The position numbers and the translations under genes are program-made. Of a stretch of 64,000 bases of DNA, positions 38,015-48,564 are shown one piece after another. The DNA is taken from the NCBI RefSeq assembly GCF_900220985.1, contig NZ_OCPC01000001.1:248001-312000 (forward strand). The letters are read 5' to 3'. The stretch's first letter is position 1; every line of letters starts with the position of its first letter. The stretch comes from Parahoeflea halophila (GTDB lineage: Bacteria; Pseudomonadota; Alphaproteobacteria; Rhizobiales; Rhizobiaceae). The notes below the pieces were generated by a model. That model ran no database searches. It worked only from the letters and a program-made list of their open reading frames with translations, and was not told the DNA's origin.

Positions 38015-38806
38015 TCAGACCACCGTCAGTCCGAAGCCATGCATCAGCCGTTGCGCACTGTAATCGGGGTTGCCGGAAGTGAACACAACCCTGTCGCGCG
38101 CATCGGGCAGCGCATCGCCGCCGGGCAAGGTCTCGACGATCGCCAGCGCCCGCCGTGCAATGGCTTCGGCCGGGTCGATCCAGTCCACCGGCCAGGGCGC
38201 CATCTTTCGCATGCGGTTGACGAGAAACGGGAAATGCGTGCAGGCCAGCACCACGATATCGGTTTGCCGTCCGTCGCGTTCGACAAAGCACGGATCGATC
38301 TCCGTCTTTACCGCCGCTTCATCGACAAAGCCTTTGCGCATGTAGGTTTCGGCAAGGGCGGCGAGGTTTTCCGATCCCACAAGCCGCACATGCACCTTGT
38401 CGGCATAGTCGCGGATCAGGTCGCGAGTGTATTGCCGCTTCACTGTGCCCGGCGTCGCCAGCACCGAAACCAGGCCGGACTTTGTCCGCTCGGCGGCCGG
38501 TTTGATGGCCGGCACAGTACCGACGAAGGGCAGCGCCGGGAAGGTCGCACGCAGAGCCGGCATGACGATGGTCGAGGCAGTGTTGCAGGCAATCAACGCC
38601 AGCGCCGGGTTGAACCTCTCGATCAGGCCGCCAAACAGCCCGACAATACGGTCGTTGAGCGCGCCCTCCTCCCAGGCGCCATAGGGGAAGCCGGCATCAT
38701 CGGCGACATAGACAAAGCGCCGTCCGGGCATGATGACCCGCGCCTCGCGCAGCACGCTCAAGCCCCCAATGCCGCTGTCGAACACCAGAACCGGCTGCTC
38801 GCTCAT
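38015..38806 (-). CDS. murI: glutamate racemase
   Basis: 263-residue racemase making D-glutamate for peptidoglycan. Both catalytic cysteine motifs are intact: [16 protein letters not shown] (residue 74 region) and [14 protein letters not shown] (residue 186 region), with [12 protein letters not shown] at the start. Its ATG overlaps the stop of the methyltransferase gene by four bases. Confidence 0.95.
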   Translation of the reverse strand: MSEQPVLVFDSGIGGLSVLREARVIMPGRRFVYVADDAGFPYGAWEEGALNDRIVGLFGGLIERFNPALALIACNTASTIVMPALRATFPALPFVGTVPAIKPAAERTKSGLVSVLATPGTVKRQYTRDLIRDYADKVHVRLVGSENLAALAETYMRKGFVDEAAVKTEIDPCFVERDGRQTDIVVLACTHFPFLVNRMRKMAPWPVDWIDPAEAIARRALAIVETLPGGDALPDARDRVVFTSGNPDYSAQRLMHGFGLTVV

Positions 38807-39612
38807 CCTCCGTCTCCCGTCTCTCGGTTGCCGGAAGGGGACCGTTGTCCGGACCGGCTGAACTTGTCAAATGAGGCAAAAAGACCGCGCAACACTGCAA
38901 TCTCGTCGGTCGAGAATCCCGGCCGTGTCAGCACGGCCCGCAAATTGTCGACCGCCTTCATTCTCTTCGTCTCGGAGCGGAAATAGCCCCGCGCCTCAAG
39001 CCCCTCCTCGATCTGGGCGAAAAGACCGTGCAGATCGGCCTTTTCCGCCGGCACAACATCCGGGCTGTCAAACGCGGTCTCGTGCGGATCGGAAAGCCCC
39101 GACTTCATCCATTCATACGACATCAGCAGCACGGCCTGGGCGATATTGAGCGAGGCATAGGCCGGATTGACCGGAAAAGTGACGATCTCGTCGGCAAGCC
39201 CGACTTCCCAGTTGCGCAGGCCGATGCGCTCACGCCCGAACAGGATGCCGGTTTTCTCGCCGCCGTCCTCGCGTCCGCGCAGGATCTCGCCCGCTTCCAC
39301 CGGCCCGCGCACCGGCTTGTGCCCGTCGCGCGGCCGCGCCGTGGTGGCATAGACGAAATTCAGATCCGCAACGGCTGCTTCCAGCGTTTCAAACACCACC
39401 GCCGCAGCGATCACGTGGTCGGCCTTGGCCGCAGCGCTCACGGCCTTATCGTTAGGCCAGCCGTCGCGTGGATTGACGATCCTGAGATTGGACAGGCCGA
39501 AATTGGCCATGGCCCGCGCAACCATGCCGATATTCTCGCCAAGTTGCGGCTCTACCAAAATGATCGCCGGGCCGCCGGTGATCAGTTCGCGATTTCTGTC
39601 TGTTCCGGCCAC
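38803..39612 (-). CDS. TrmH/SPOUT family RNA methyltransferase (TrmJ-like)
   Basis: 269-residue SPOUT methyltransferase of TrmH group 1. Marks are [23 protein letters not shown] near residue 17, [16 protein letters not shown] near residue 120 and the knot-forming [15 protein letters not shown] near 152. TrmJ methylates the 2'-oxygen of residue 32 in tRNAs, the likely role here. Coupled to murI by ATGA. Note ttcA in this window acts on the same tRNA position. Confidence 0.87.
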   Translation of the reverse strand: MAGTDRNRELITGGPAIILVEPQLGENIGMVARAMANFGLSNLRIVNPRDGWPNDKAVSAAAKADHVIAAAVVFETLEAAVADLNFVYATTARPRDGHKPVRGPVEAGEILRGREDGGEKTGILFGRERIGLRNWEVGLADEIVTFPVNPAYASLNIAQAVLLMSYEWMKSGLSDPHETAFDSPDVVPAEKADLHGLFAQIEEGLEARGYFRSETKRMKAVDNLRAVLTRPGFSTDEIAVLRGLFASFDKFSRSGQRSPSGNRETGDGG

Positions 39613-39738
39613 GTGCTCATTCCCTGGCGCAGCCGCCAGCGCGTTGGTGCAATCCGATTGCGCAACTCAGCCAAGGCGACCCGCTTGTGTCAGCCGACAC
39701 CACTACTGCCGCCTTGGCGCACAATCAAGACAAGGCTG

Positions 39739-39972
39739 TCACGCCACCGCGCTGAACACCAGCGAGGCATTGACCCCGCCAAAGCCGAAAGCGTTGGAAA
39801 GCACGTGCCTGAGCTTCTTTTCGCGCGGCGTCTTCGGCACCAGGTCAAACCGGGCTGCCGCCTCGTCAGGGGTGTCCAGATTGATCGTCGCCGGCATGGT
39901 GCCGTCGCGCAAGGCCAGGATCGAGAACACCGCCTCTATGGCGCCGGCAAAGCCGCTGGTTCCGTCAGCAAA
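39739..39972 (-). pseudogene. 3' fragment of beta-ketoacyl-ACP synthase II (fabF-like)
   Basis: About 77 codons match the last part of FabF/KAS II: AIEAVFSILALRDGTMPATI, a central DLVPKTPREKK segment and the terminal LSNAFGFGGVNASLVF. The catalytic cysteine and both histidine motifs (including the TGH that should sit just upstream of GFAGAIEAV) are missing, and no start with a ribosome binding site is seen. It is a gene remnant between trmH-family and icd genes. The reading frame of the remnant is intact to its stop. Confidence 0.78.
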
Positions 39973-40098
39973 TTCTAAAACCGCCGCAGCCAGGGCCCAG
40001 CATGTTGTGCGCCCGTCGCTGTTTTGTTAAGAGATGCGCCAACTGAACGGGCGGCTTTTCGTCCACCTTCGACAACCCCCTCAAAAGGTCAAACAAGC

Positions 40099-41310
40099 AT
40101 GGCAAAGATCAAGGTAGCAAACCCCGTCGTCGATCTCGACGGCGACGAGATGACTCGGATCATCTGGCAGTTCATCAAGGAAAAGCTGATCCTGCCCTAT
40201 CTCGATCTCAAGATCGAATATTACGACCTCTCGGTGCAGTACCGCGACGAGACCAATGACCAGGTCACCGTCGACGCCGCCAACGCCATCAAGAAGCACG
40301 GCGTCGGCATCAAATGCGCCACCATCACGCCCGACGAGGCCCGCGTCGAGGAATTCGGCCTGAAGAAGATGTGGCGTTCGCCCAACGGCACCATCCGCAA
40401 CATCCTGGGCGGCGTGATCTTCCGCGAGCCGATCATCATGAAAAACGTGCCGCGCCTGGTTCCAGGCTGGACCAAGCCGATCATCGTCGGTCGTCATGCC
40501 TTCGGTGACCAGTACCGCGCCACCGATTTCAAGTTCCCCGGCAAGGGCAAGCTTTCGGTGAAATTCGTCGGTGAGGACGGCGAGACCATCGAGCACGAAG
40601 TGTTTGATGCCCCCTCCTCCGGCGTGGCCATGGCCATGTACAACCTTGACGATTCGATCCGCGATTTTGCCCGCGCATCGCTCAACTACGCGCTGATGCG
40701 CGGCGTGCCGTGCTACATGTCGACCAAGAACACCATCCTCAAGGCCTATGACGGCCGCTTCAAGGACATCTTCCAGGAGATCTTTGATGCCGAGTTCAAG
40801 GAAAAGTACGACGAAGCCAAGATCTGGTACGAGCACCGCCTGATCGACGACATGGTGGCAGCGGCCATCAAGTGGTCCGGCGGTTATGTCTGGGCCTGCA
40901 AGAACTATGACGGCGACGTTCAGTCAGACATCGTCGCCCAGGGTTTCGGCTCGCTCGGCCTTATGACCTCGGTGCTGATGACGCCGGATGGCAAGACTGT
41001 GGAAGCCGAAGCGGCCCACGGCACCGTCACCCGCCACTACCGCCAGCACCAGAAGGGCGAGGAAACCTCGACCAACTCGATTGCCTCGATCTTCGCCTGG
41101 ACCCGTGGCCTGGCCCATCGCGCCAAGCTCGACGACAATGCCGAGCTGGCCAACTTCGCCGAAACGCTCGAAAAGGTCTGTATCCAGACTGTCGAATCTG
41201 GCTTCATGACCAAGGACCTGGCACTGCTGATCGGTCCGGATCAGCCCTGGCTGTCGACCACCGGTTTCCTCGACAAGATCGACGAGAATCTGCAGAAGGC
41301 CATGGGCTGA
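40099..41310 (+). CDS. icd: NADP-dependent isocitrate dehydrogenase
   Basis: 403-residue enzyme of the eukaryote-like (type II) NADP-IDH subfamily typical of rhizobia. It converts isocitrate to 2-oxoglutarate in the TCA cycle. Visible are [20 protein letters not shown], the phosphate and substrate segment [19 protein letters not shown], and [13 protein letters not shown] with the NADP contact. The start is the ATG before AKIKVANP, giving the standard length. A perfect 13-base-stem terminator follows. Confidence 0.97.
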   Translation: MAKIKVANPVVDLDGDEMTRIIWQFIKEKLILPYLDLKIEYYDLSVQYRDETNDQVTVDAANAIKKHGVGIKCATITPDEARVEEFGLKKMWRSPNGTIRNILGGVIFREPIIMKNVPRLVPGWTKPIIVGRHAFGDQYRATDFKFPGKGKLSVKFVGEDGETIEHEVFDAPSSGVAMAMYNLDDSIRDFARASLNYALMRGVPCYMSTKNTILKAYDGRFKDIFQEIFDAEFKEKYDEAKIWYEHRLIDDMVAAAIKWSGGYVWACKNYDGDVQSDIVAQGFGSLGLMTSVLMTPDGKTVEAEAAHGTVTRHYRQHQKGEETSTNSIASIFAWTRGLAHRAKLDDNAELANFAETLEKVCIQTVESGFMTKDLALLIGPDQPWLSTTGFLDKIDENLQKAMG

Positions 41311-41381
41311 CCAGCACTTCCCGCGGCGACGACCTCGGCGGCAGCCGGATCGCTTGTCCCGACTTCGGTTTTTTCATCGGC

Positions 41382-41418
41382 AATGGCGCGGTTGGCCCAC
41401 AACCGCGCCATTTTCTTT
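41382..41418 (+). terminator. rho-independent terminator of icd
   Basis: Perfect 13-base stem AATGGCGCGGTTG (41382-41394) and CAACCGCGCCATT (41400-41412) around a GCCCA loop, followed by TTTCTTT. Confidence 0.93.
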
Positions 41419-41722
41419 GCAACCACACTCGCTCCATGCGTCCGGTTTCGCCGTCGCGGCGTGTCTGCCTGGCCCGGCAGGCCCGCTGTAGCGATGCTTC
41501 AAACGATGTATCTGTGTCATCGTTCAAATGGATCCATCTGAACCCGACATGCATCAGGTCGGGCAGGCGCGGCAGCGCCTTGTCGGCAGCTATTTATCTT
41601 TGCAATCCCCGGACAGACCACCCGGCGGCCAGGGCGCCCAAACGGGAATTCGTTCAGATTATGCGAAAAATTAAGCCATTTGCGGCACAGTTTCGGCTTT
41701 CAAACACAAAGGGGTCGAGCCG
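41419..41722. other. intergenic region after icd
   Basis: Holds repeat copy A (41483-41552) and about 170 further bases leading to the DUF1883 gene. No other gene or motif seen. Confidence 0.5.
41483..41552. repeat. dispersed palindromic repeat, copy A
   Basis: Starts CGCTGTAGCGATGCTTCAAA and contains the near-perfect dyad GTTCAAATGGATCCATCTGAAC (41522-41543, two-part). It aligns over its full length with copy C. Non-coding. Confidence 0.75.
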
Positions 41723-42037
41723 ATGAAACAGCCTCCGCTTAGCAAGCGCTATGATCTGGAAGAGCAGACGGCGGGAACTATCGTGGAAGTCGTCCTGTCC
41801 TGCATCAACAATGTCCGCCTGATGGATCATGCGAATTACCTCAGATATGTCGAGGGCGAGCCATTCAGGTCGATCGGTGGCCGCGCCGAAAAATCGCCGA
41901 TACGCCTTAAGGTCCCGGCAAGCGGCCACTGGCACCTGGTTGTCGACCGGCAGGGCTTTCAGGCACTGGCCAATTCGAATGTCCGCACCATAGCGCCCCG
42001 GCAGGCCAACAATTCAGACGCGACGATTGCTGCCTGA
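41723..42037 (+). CDS. DUF1883 domain protein
   Basis: 104-residue protein with the DUF1883 core: SKRYDLEEQTAGTIVEVVLS, the VRLMDHANYLRYVEGEPF segment and the closing PIRLKVPASGHWHLVVDRQG beta strands. The usual family copies act as companions of TIR or signalling domains or stand alone; no partner is adjacent. It lies between two copies of the dispersed repeat. Confidence 0.78.
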   Translation: MKQPPLSKRYDLEEQTAGTIVEVVLSCINNVRLMDHANYLRYVEGEPFRSIGGRAEKSPIRLKVPASGHWHLVVDRQGFQALANSNVRTIAPRQANNSDATIAA

Positions 42038-42138
42038 GCCGTGAGCCGCGCCCAGGGGACGGCCCGCGCCGGGACCGGCGATCATCACCCTGACCCAGTG
42101 CGGCGCATCCGGCCTGCAAGGACGGGCCGCTCCAAATG

Positions 42139-42226
42139 AATGGCGCGTTCAATTGAAGCCAGTTGAATGCGACATGCATCATTTTGAAGCATTACAGCGA
42201 CCTTTGCCCATCCAGTTGAATGCGCG
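42139..42226. repeat. dispersed palindromic repeat, copy B
   Basis: Its 42173-42223 arm matches copy C in inverted orientation at 45 of 51 bases, across the AraC-family gene. It carries the CATGCATCATTTTGAAGC and TACAGCGACCTTTG blocks typical of a common rhizobial intergenic repeat. Confidence 0.85.
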
Positions 42227-42251
42227 GCACCGTAAGACGAGACCGCGCCCC

Positions 42252-43103
42252 TCAGCCAAGCTGCATGTGGATTTCCGTCAACAGCTCTGTCGGCGCCGTA
42301 TTATGTGGCAAGTTGAGATAGCGTTCCACCGCCGGGGCCGACCCGGCGCTCTCGCCGCTTTCGGCCAGCCAGGCGCCATAGAACCAGTGATAGGCCTTGG
42401 CGAGCTCGCCATAGGGGCCCTTGTGGGTCAGCACCGCGTAGCGCCCACTTGGCAAGGTAAAGCTCTCCAGCCCGTCGGGCGGTGTCTCACCCGGTTTCAG
42501 GGCCATGCCGGCAAGCGACCTGATCTCTTCCGGCGGCGTGATGTCGGGATCGGAGAAACAGATCGCGGCCATACCCGCCGATTTCTCCCAGCCACCGTTT
42601 GCTGCCATGTGCGAGCTGAAGCGGTCAAAAGCTTCTCCCACGTCATTGTAGGGGCCCGTGTGCGGCATCCCTGCGATCACCACCGGTTCGTGGTCTTCAA
42701 TGCGTACGTCAAACATATCTTCGGCCTCCTGCCAGGAAAGAGTGTCATAGCGCCTGTGACCGCCCTCGGCGCGGTAGCGAAGCGGAGACAGACCGTAATC
42801 AGACTTGAAGGCCTGCGAGAAGGCGCGCGGGTTGGTGTAGCCCGATCTCTCGGCGATCTGTTCGATCGGCGCGCTCCCGTTGGCCAGTTCACTGGCCGCG
42901 CGATGCAGCCTCAGCCGTTTGACCGTCTGCCACACGGTTTCCCCGGTCAGGCCGCGATAGGTGCGGTGCCAGTGAAAGCGGGACAGGCAGGCAATGTCGG
43001 CAAGCGCGTCGAGATTGAGCGGCCCGTCGAGATTTGCGCGAATGTGGTTTCGTACCCGCTCCAGCCGCTCGCGATACTCCCTGACGCCTGCGCTACCTGC
43101 CAT
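42252..43103 (-). CDS. AraC-family regulator with GyrI-like effector domain
   Basis: 283-residue regulator. An AraC-type helix-turn-helix pair occupies about residues 8-105 (LDALADIACLSRFHWHRTYR and PIEQIAERSGYTNPRAFSQAF). A GyrI-like/AraC effector domain fills 125-283 (IRIEDHEPVVIAGMPHTGPYND and the GRYAVLTHKGPY strand), as in Rob and BmrR-type drug sensors. The ATG at 43103 follows GGAGGGACGGGC; the longer frame upstream is encoded by repeat copy C and is rejected. Its target is unknown. Confidence 0.9.
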   Translation of the reverse strand: MAGSAGVREYRERLERVRNHIRANLDGPLNLDALADIACLSRFHWHRTYRGLTGETVWQTVKRLRLHRAASELANGSAPIEQIAERSGYTNPRAFSQAFKSDYGLSPLRYRAEGGHRRYDTLSWQEAEDMFDVRIEDHEPVVIAGMPHTGPYNDVGEAFDRFSSHMAANGGWEKSAGMAAICFSDPDITPPEEIRSLAGMALKPGETPPDGLESFTLPSGRYAVLTHKGPYGELAKAYHWFYGAWLAESGESAGSAPAVERYLNLPHNTAPTELLTEIHMQLG

Positions 43104-43172
43104 GCCCGTCCCTCCGTCGGTCACCAGATTAACAGCATGGACCGACCGCATAAATCTTGCTGACTTGCAGCG

Positions 43173-43264
43173 CTCAGCATCCAATTGGATGTGCAAAGGT
43201 CGCTGTAACGCTTCGAAATGATGCAAGTCCGTTATCGTTCAGATGAATTCATTTGAACGCAACG
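43173..43264. repeat. dispersed palindromic repeat, copy C
   Basis: The 43177-43227 arm is the inverted partner of copy B (45 of 51 identical). It continues into the dyad GTTCAGATGAATTCATTTGAAC (43238-43259), shared with copy A. Confidence 0.85.
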
Positions 43265-43300
43265 GGCATTGGGCAGTTGCCGGAGCAACTCCCCTCTCGC

Positions 43301-43331
43301 AAACAAAAACGCCCGGGAGAAAACCCGGGCG
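43301..43331 (-). terminator. rho-independent terminator of alaS
   Basis: Perfect 8-base stem CGCCCGGG (43310-43317) and CCCGGGCG (43324-43331) with an AGAAAA loop; on the minus strand it is followed by TTTTTGTTT. Confidence 0.92.
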
Positions 43332-43378
43332 CTCAGAGTGCAGATGGCAGCTTTCGTGCTGCGGACCAGATGGGCCAC

Positions 43379-46036
43379 TCAGCCGATGGCCGCCGCGACC
43401 GCGTCAACGGCGGCATTGGCGTTAGCGCCATCGGGACCACCGGCCTGCGCCATGTCGGACCGGCCACCGCCGCCCTTGCCGCCAATAGCTTGCGAGGCAG
43501 CGCGCACCAGATCCACGGCGGAGAACCGCTCGGTCAGGTCTTCGGTCACGCCGACCACGACGCTGGCCTTGCCGTCTTCGCTGACGGCGACAAAGGCCGC
43601 CACGCCCGAGCCGAGCGAGCCCTTTGCGGCATCGACCAGGCCCTTGAGATCCTTGGGCAAGACGCCAGTCACCACCTTGCCGAGGAACTTTACCCCGCCA
43701 ATATCGCGGCTTTCGTCACCGCCTGCGGAACCGCTGCCGCCCAGCGCCAGCTTCTTGCGCATATCTGCAAGCTCGCGCTCAAGCTTCTTCCGCTCGTCCA
43801 TCAACGCTTCGATCCGTGACGGCACATCGCCGGGCTGCACCTTCAGCATGGAGGCTGCCTGCCGGAGCTTGTCGTCTTGTTCGGTCAGGTACTGGCGTGC
43901 GGCCTCACCGGTCAGCGCCTCGATGCGGCGAACGCCCGAACTCACCGCACTGTCGGACAAGACCCGCACCAGACCGATATCGCCGGTGGCCGCCACATGG
44001 GTACCGCCGCACAGTTCGACGGAATAGGGCCGGTTCGACTTGACGCCACGCACCCCGGTGCCCATCGACACGACCCGGACTTCATCGCCATATTTCTCCC
44101 CGAACAGCGCCATTGCGCCTTCGGCAATGGCATCGTCGACGGCCATCAGCCTGGTTGTCACCGGGCTGTTTTGCAGGATGATCTCGTTGGCCATCGCCTC
44201 GACCTGCGCCAGCTCCTCCGCCGCCATCGGCTTGTTGTGGGAAACGTCGAAACGCAGCCGTTCCGGCGCGACCAGAGAGCCTTTCTGCATCACATGGGTA
44301 CCGAGAACCTCGCGCAGCGCCTCATGCAGCAGATGTGTGGCGGAATGGTTCGCGCGGATTTTCGACCGACGGTCGTGGTCAACCACCAGCTGCGCCACCG
44401 CGCCACGCCTGACCTCGCCTTCGGTCACCTTGGCCCGGTGCACCCACAGTCCCTCGCCACGCTTCTGCGTGTCGCTGACCTCGAGCCTGTACCCGTCACC
44501 GGAGATGGTACCCTGGTCGCCCATCTGGCCGCCGGATTCGCCATAGAACGGAGTCTGGTTGGCCACGACATCGACCTCGTCGCCGGCCTGAGCCGCCTCC
44601 ACCTCGGCACCGTCGCGCACAAGGGCAAGGATCACGCCTTCAGCGGATTCGGTGTCATAGCCAAGGAAGTCTGTGGCGCCGACCTTGTCCTTGACCTCGA
44701 ACCAGATGGATTCCGTTGCCGCGTCGCCCGAGCCCGCCCAGTGCTTGCGCGCCTCGGCCTTCTGCCGCTCCATCGCGGCCTTGAACGCGTCGGTGTCGAC
44801 ATCGACGCCGCGCGGCCGCAGCGCATCCTGGGTCAGATCGAGCGGAAACCCGTATGTGTCATAGAGCTTGAATGCGGTTTCCCCGTCCAGCCGGTCGCCC
44901 TCGCCAAGCCCGGCGCTGGCCTCATCGAGCAGTCCCAGACCCCGTTCCAGGGTCTTGCGGAAGCGGGTTTCCTCCAGCTTCATGGTCTCCGATATCATCG
45001 ATTCCGCACGCTGCAGCTCCGGATAGGCACGCCCCATTTCGGCCACCAGTGTCGGAAGCAGGCGGTACATCAGCGGCTCATCGGCACCCAGCAGCTGTGC
45101 GTGACGCATGGCCCGGCGCATGATCCGGCGAAGCACGTAGCCACGGCCTTCCTTGTCCGGCAGAACCCCGTCCGCAATCAGGAATGCGGAAGAACGCAGA
45201 TGGTCGGCAATCACCCGGTGGCTGACGCGGGCCTTGCCCTCGGCCGCAACGCCTGTGGCGTCCTCCGATGCGGTGATCAGGCGGCGGAACAGGTCGATGT
45301 CGTAATTGTCGTGCTGGCCCTGCAGCAGTGCGGCGATGCGCTCGAGCCCCATGCCGGTGTCGATCGACGGCCGCGGCAGATCCACCCGCTTGTCGGGGGT
45401 AACCTGTTCGAACTGCATGAACACCAGATTCCAGATCTCGATGAAACGGTCGCCGTCTTCGTCCGCCGAACCGGGAGGTCCACCCCAGATATGGTCGCCG
45501 TGATCGTAGAAGATTTCGGAACAGGGTCCGCACGGCCCGGTGTCGCCCATCGCCCAGAAATTGTCATTGGTCGGAATCCGGATGATTCGGTCGGCTGAAA
45601 TTCCGGCAATCTTGCGCCACAGCTCGAATGCCTCGTCGTCGGTGTGATAGACGGTGACCAGCAAGCGGTCCTTGTTGATGCCGAATTCTTTCGTCAACAG
45701 GTTCCAGGCAAGCTCGATGGCCCGGTCCTTGAAATAGTCGCCGAAGGAAAAATTGCCCAGCATCTCGAAGAAGGTGTGGTGGCGCGCGGTGTAGCCGACA
45801 TTGTCGAGATCATTGTGCTTGCCGCCGGCGCGGACACATTTCTGCGATGTTGCTGCCGTCGAATAGGGGCGCTGTTCCAGACCGGTGAAGGCGTTCTTGA
45901 ACTGCACCATCCCCGCATTGGTAAACATCAGTGTCGGATCATTGCGTGGCACCAGCGGGCTGGACGCCACGACCTCGTGATCGTTTTTCTTGAAATAGTC
46001 GAGAAAAGACGACCGAATTTCGTTCACGCCACTCAT
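43379..46036 (-). CDS. alaS: alanyl-tRNA synthetase
   Basis: 885-residue class II synthetase charging tRNA-Ala. N-terminal [20 protein letters not shown] and [14 protein letters not shown] (motif 1 region), the editing-domain zinc histidines in [15 protein letters not shown], and [13 protein letters not shown] with the later cysteine site are present. The DHHA1 C-terminal region ends in the glycine-rich [16 protein letters not shown] tail. The start at 46036 is the ATG with family N-terminus. recA lies just upstream on the same strand, separated by a terminator. Confidence 0.97.
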   Translation of the reverse strand: MSGVNEIRSSFLDYFKKNDHEVVASSPLVPRNDPTLMFTNAGMVQFKNAFTGLEQRPYSTAATSQKCVRAGGKHNDLDNVGYTARHHTFFEMLGNFSFGDYFKDRAIELAWNLLTKEFGINKDRLLVTVYHTDDEAFELWRKIAGISADRIIRIPTNDNFWAMGDTGPCGPCSEIFYDHGDHIWGGPPGSADEDGDRFIEIWNLVFMQFEQVTPDKRVDLPRPSIDTGMGLERIAALLQGQHDNYDIDLFRRLITASEDATGVAAEGKARVSHRVIADHLRSSAFLIADGVLPDKEGRGYVLRRIMRRAMRHAQLLGADEPLMYRLLPTLVAEMGRAYPELQRAESMISETMKLEETRFRKTLERGLGLLDEASAGLGEGDRLDGETAFKLYDTYGFPLDLTQDALRPRGVDVDTDAFKAAMERQKAEARKHWAGSGDAATESIWFEVKDKVGATDFLGYDTESAEGVILALVRDGAEVEAAQAGDEVDVVANQTPFYGESGGQMGDQGTISGDGYRLEVSDTQKRGEGLWVHRAKVTEGEVRRGAVAQLVVDHDRRSKIRANHSATHLLHEALREVLGTHVMQKGSLVAPERLRFDVSHNKPMAAEELAQVEAMANEIILQNSPVTTRLMAVDDAIAEGAMALFGEKYGDEVRVVSMGTGVRGVKSNRPYSVELCGGTHVAATGDIGLVRVLSDSAVSSGVRRIEALTGEAARQYLTEQDDKLRQAASMLKVQPGDVPSRIEALMDERKKLERELADMRKKLALGGSGSAGGDESRDIGGVKFLGKVVTGVLPKDLKGLVDAAKGSLGSGVAAFVAVSEDGKASVVVGVTEDLTERFSAVDLVRAASQAIGGKGGGGRSDMAQAGGPDGANANAAVDAVAAAIG

Positions 46037-46173
46037 GATCAACCCTTTGTCAGATAAAACGGCAGTGCCCCGCCGGGGAGCGCTCAGGTCACACCCACGC
46101 GCAACGGGCGGACCGCCGCTTTTATCGTTCACCCCGTTGACTGTCTAGACATCAGCGGTCGCGCCATCAAACG

Positions 46174-46213
46174 AAAACCGGCCGCCTGCCCCGTAAAGGG
46201 CGGGCAGCCGGCC
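46174..46213 (-). terminator. terminator of recA
   Basis: Long imperfect GC stem formed by 46178-46191 and 46198-46211 with a TTTA-type loop (two mismatches), followed on the minus strand by TTTTCGTTT. Confidence 0.75.
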
Positions 46214-46241
46214 AGCAGACAGCAAAGCTGAACCTGAAAGC

Positions 46242-47330
<1,089 letters not shown>

Positions 47331-47389
47331 TCGGTCCACCTTTAGGTTATCATGCCACTGCAAGCAATGAGTGCTCGGTTGCACAGTTT

Positions 47390-47404
47390 GTACTTCATTT
47401 GTTC
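47390..47404 (-). promoter_or_regulatory. LexA-type SOS operator of recA
   Basis: On the minus strand the sequence reads GAAC-N7-GTAC (on the plus strand GTAC TTCATTT GTTC). This is the alphaproteobacterial LexA direct repeat GAAC-N7-GAAC with one changed base, at the expected place upstream of recA. A CTTGCG -35-like element lies just before it on the minus strand. Confidence 0.75.
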
Positions 47405-47574
47405 TAATTGCGCAAGCCCCACCCAAAGCACTGATCTAAAATGACTTTATGCTTCACGTTCCATTTTTGTTTCGACTGGCGCCGGCGGATGGCTGCCGCG
47501 GCTGCGCCAGAGCCTGCAGGCGTCCGGGGGCATCAGCCGATTCGCCGGCGCTGCGGATTCAGGGGGGCCTGACG

Positions 47575-48564
47575 ATGGCGACGATCGTGGTAATCGGCGG
47601 TGCCCATATCGACCGCAAGGGCTGGCTCTCGGCCCCGCACCGGCCCGGCGCCTCCAATCCGGGCCATTGGCACACCGAACCCGGCGGCGGTGCCTTCAAC
47701 GCGGCGCGCAATCTCGTTCGGCTCGGCCACCAGGTCAGTCTGGTGGCGCCCCGCGGCGGCGACGCGGCCGCGGATCTGGTTGCCCGCGCGGCCGAGGAAG
47801 CCGGCATGGAGGACTGCCCGCTGACCTTTCTCGACCGGGCAACACCGAGCTATTCGGCGATCCTCGAGCCGGACGGAAACTTGGTCACGGCGCTCGCCGA
47901 CATGGCGCTTTACGACATGGTTCCAGCACGCCGTCTGCTGAGCGCGCGGCTGCGCAAGCGGCTCGCTGCGGCCGATCTGCTGCTGGCTGATTCAAACCTG
48001 CCCGAAACCGCACTTGCAGCACTCGCCGACGCTGCCTGCGAACTCGATCTGCCACTGGCCGTCATCGCCGTCTCGCCGGCCAAGGTCGTGCGCTGGAAAT
48101 CAAGCCTCGGCAAGATCACCTGCCTTGCCATGAACAGCGCCGAAGCGGCAGCGCTGACCGGCAGGCAGGCAGGTACATCCGGCGCATGGGTGTCCCATCT
48201 CGCGCAAACTGGCCTGCGCGGTGGGCTGATCACCGCCGGAAGTGATCCGGTCACCGCCTTCACAACTTCCCCGCAGGACCGGGACCAGGGCAGGCAGGTC
48301 ATCACCTTGCAGCCGCCGCCGCTCGATCAGCTGCAGGATGTCACCGGCGCCGGCGATGCGCTTGCTTCGGGCTACCTCGATGGCCTGCTGGCTGGCGGAT
48401 CTCTGCAATCCAATCTCGTCCGCGGCATCGCTCTGGCCCGGCTGACCACCGGTGTTTGCGGCCCGGTTCGTTTGGATTTGTCCCAAGCCATGCTTGCGCA
48501 GGCGCTCGAAGCCATGCCAAAGCCATCGCAAATTCAAACACCCATGCAGGACTCCCATCCATGA
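47575..48564 (+). CDS. psuK: PfkB-family pseudouridine kinase
   Basis: 329-residue PfkB-family kinase. The N-terminal VVIGGAHIDRKGW and the GGGAFNAARNLVRLGHQVSLV signature 1, then DVTGAGDALASGYLDGLL (signature 2, catalytic Asp) identify the family. The assignment as pseudouridine kinase rests on the four-base overlap with psuG downstream: PsuK makes pseudouridine 5'-phosphate, which PsuG splits. The start at 47575 is the ATG after GGGGGGCC and fits the family N-terminus. Confidence 0.85.
   Translation: MATIVVIGGAHIDRKGWLSAPHRPGASNPGHWHTEPGGGAFNAARNLVRLGHQVSLVAPRGGDAAADLVARAAEEAGMEDCPLTFLDRATPSYSAILEPDGNLVTALADMALYDMVPARRLLSARLRKRLAAADLLLADSNLPETALAALADAACELDLPLAVIAVSPAKVVRWKSSLGKITCLAMNSAEAAALTGRQAGTSGAWVSHLAQTGLRGGLITAGSDPVTAFTTSPQDRDQGRQVITLQPPPLDQLQDVTGAGDALASGYLDGLLAGGSLQSNLVRGIALARLTTGVCGPVRLDLSQAMLAQALEAMPKPSQIQTPMQDSHP

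Noticed and set aside
42153-43163. Long plus-strand frame opposite the AraC gene
   Set aside because: Antisense shadow of a clear AraC-family gene; its first residues come from repeat copy B and no family is seen.
43877-45598. 573-codon plus-strand frame
   Set aside because: Antisense to alaS; a by-product of high G+C codon use.
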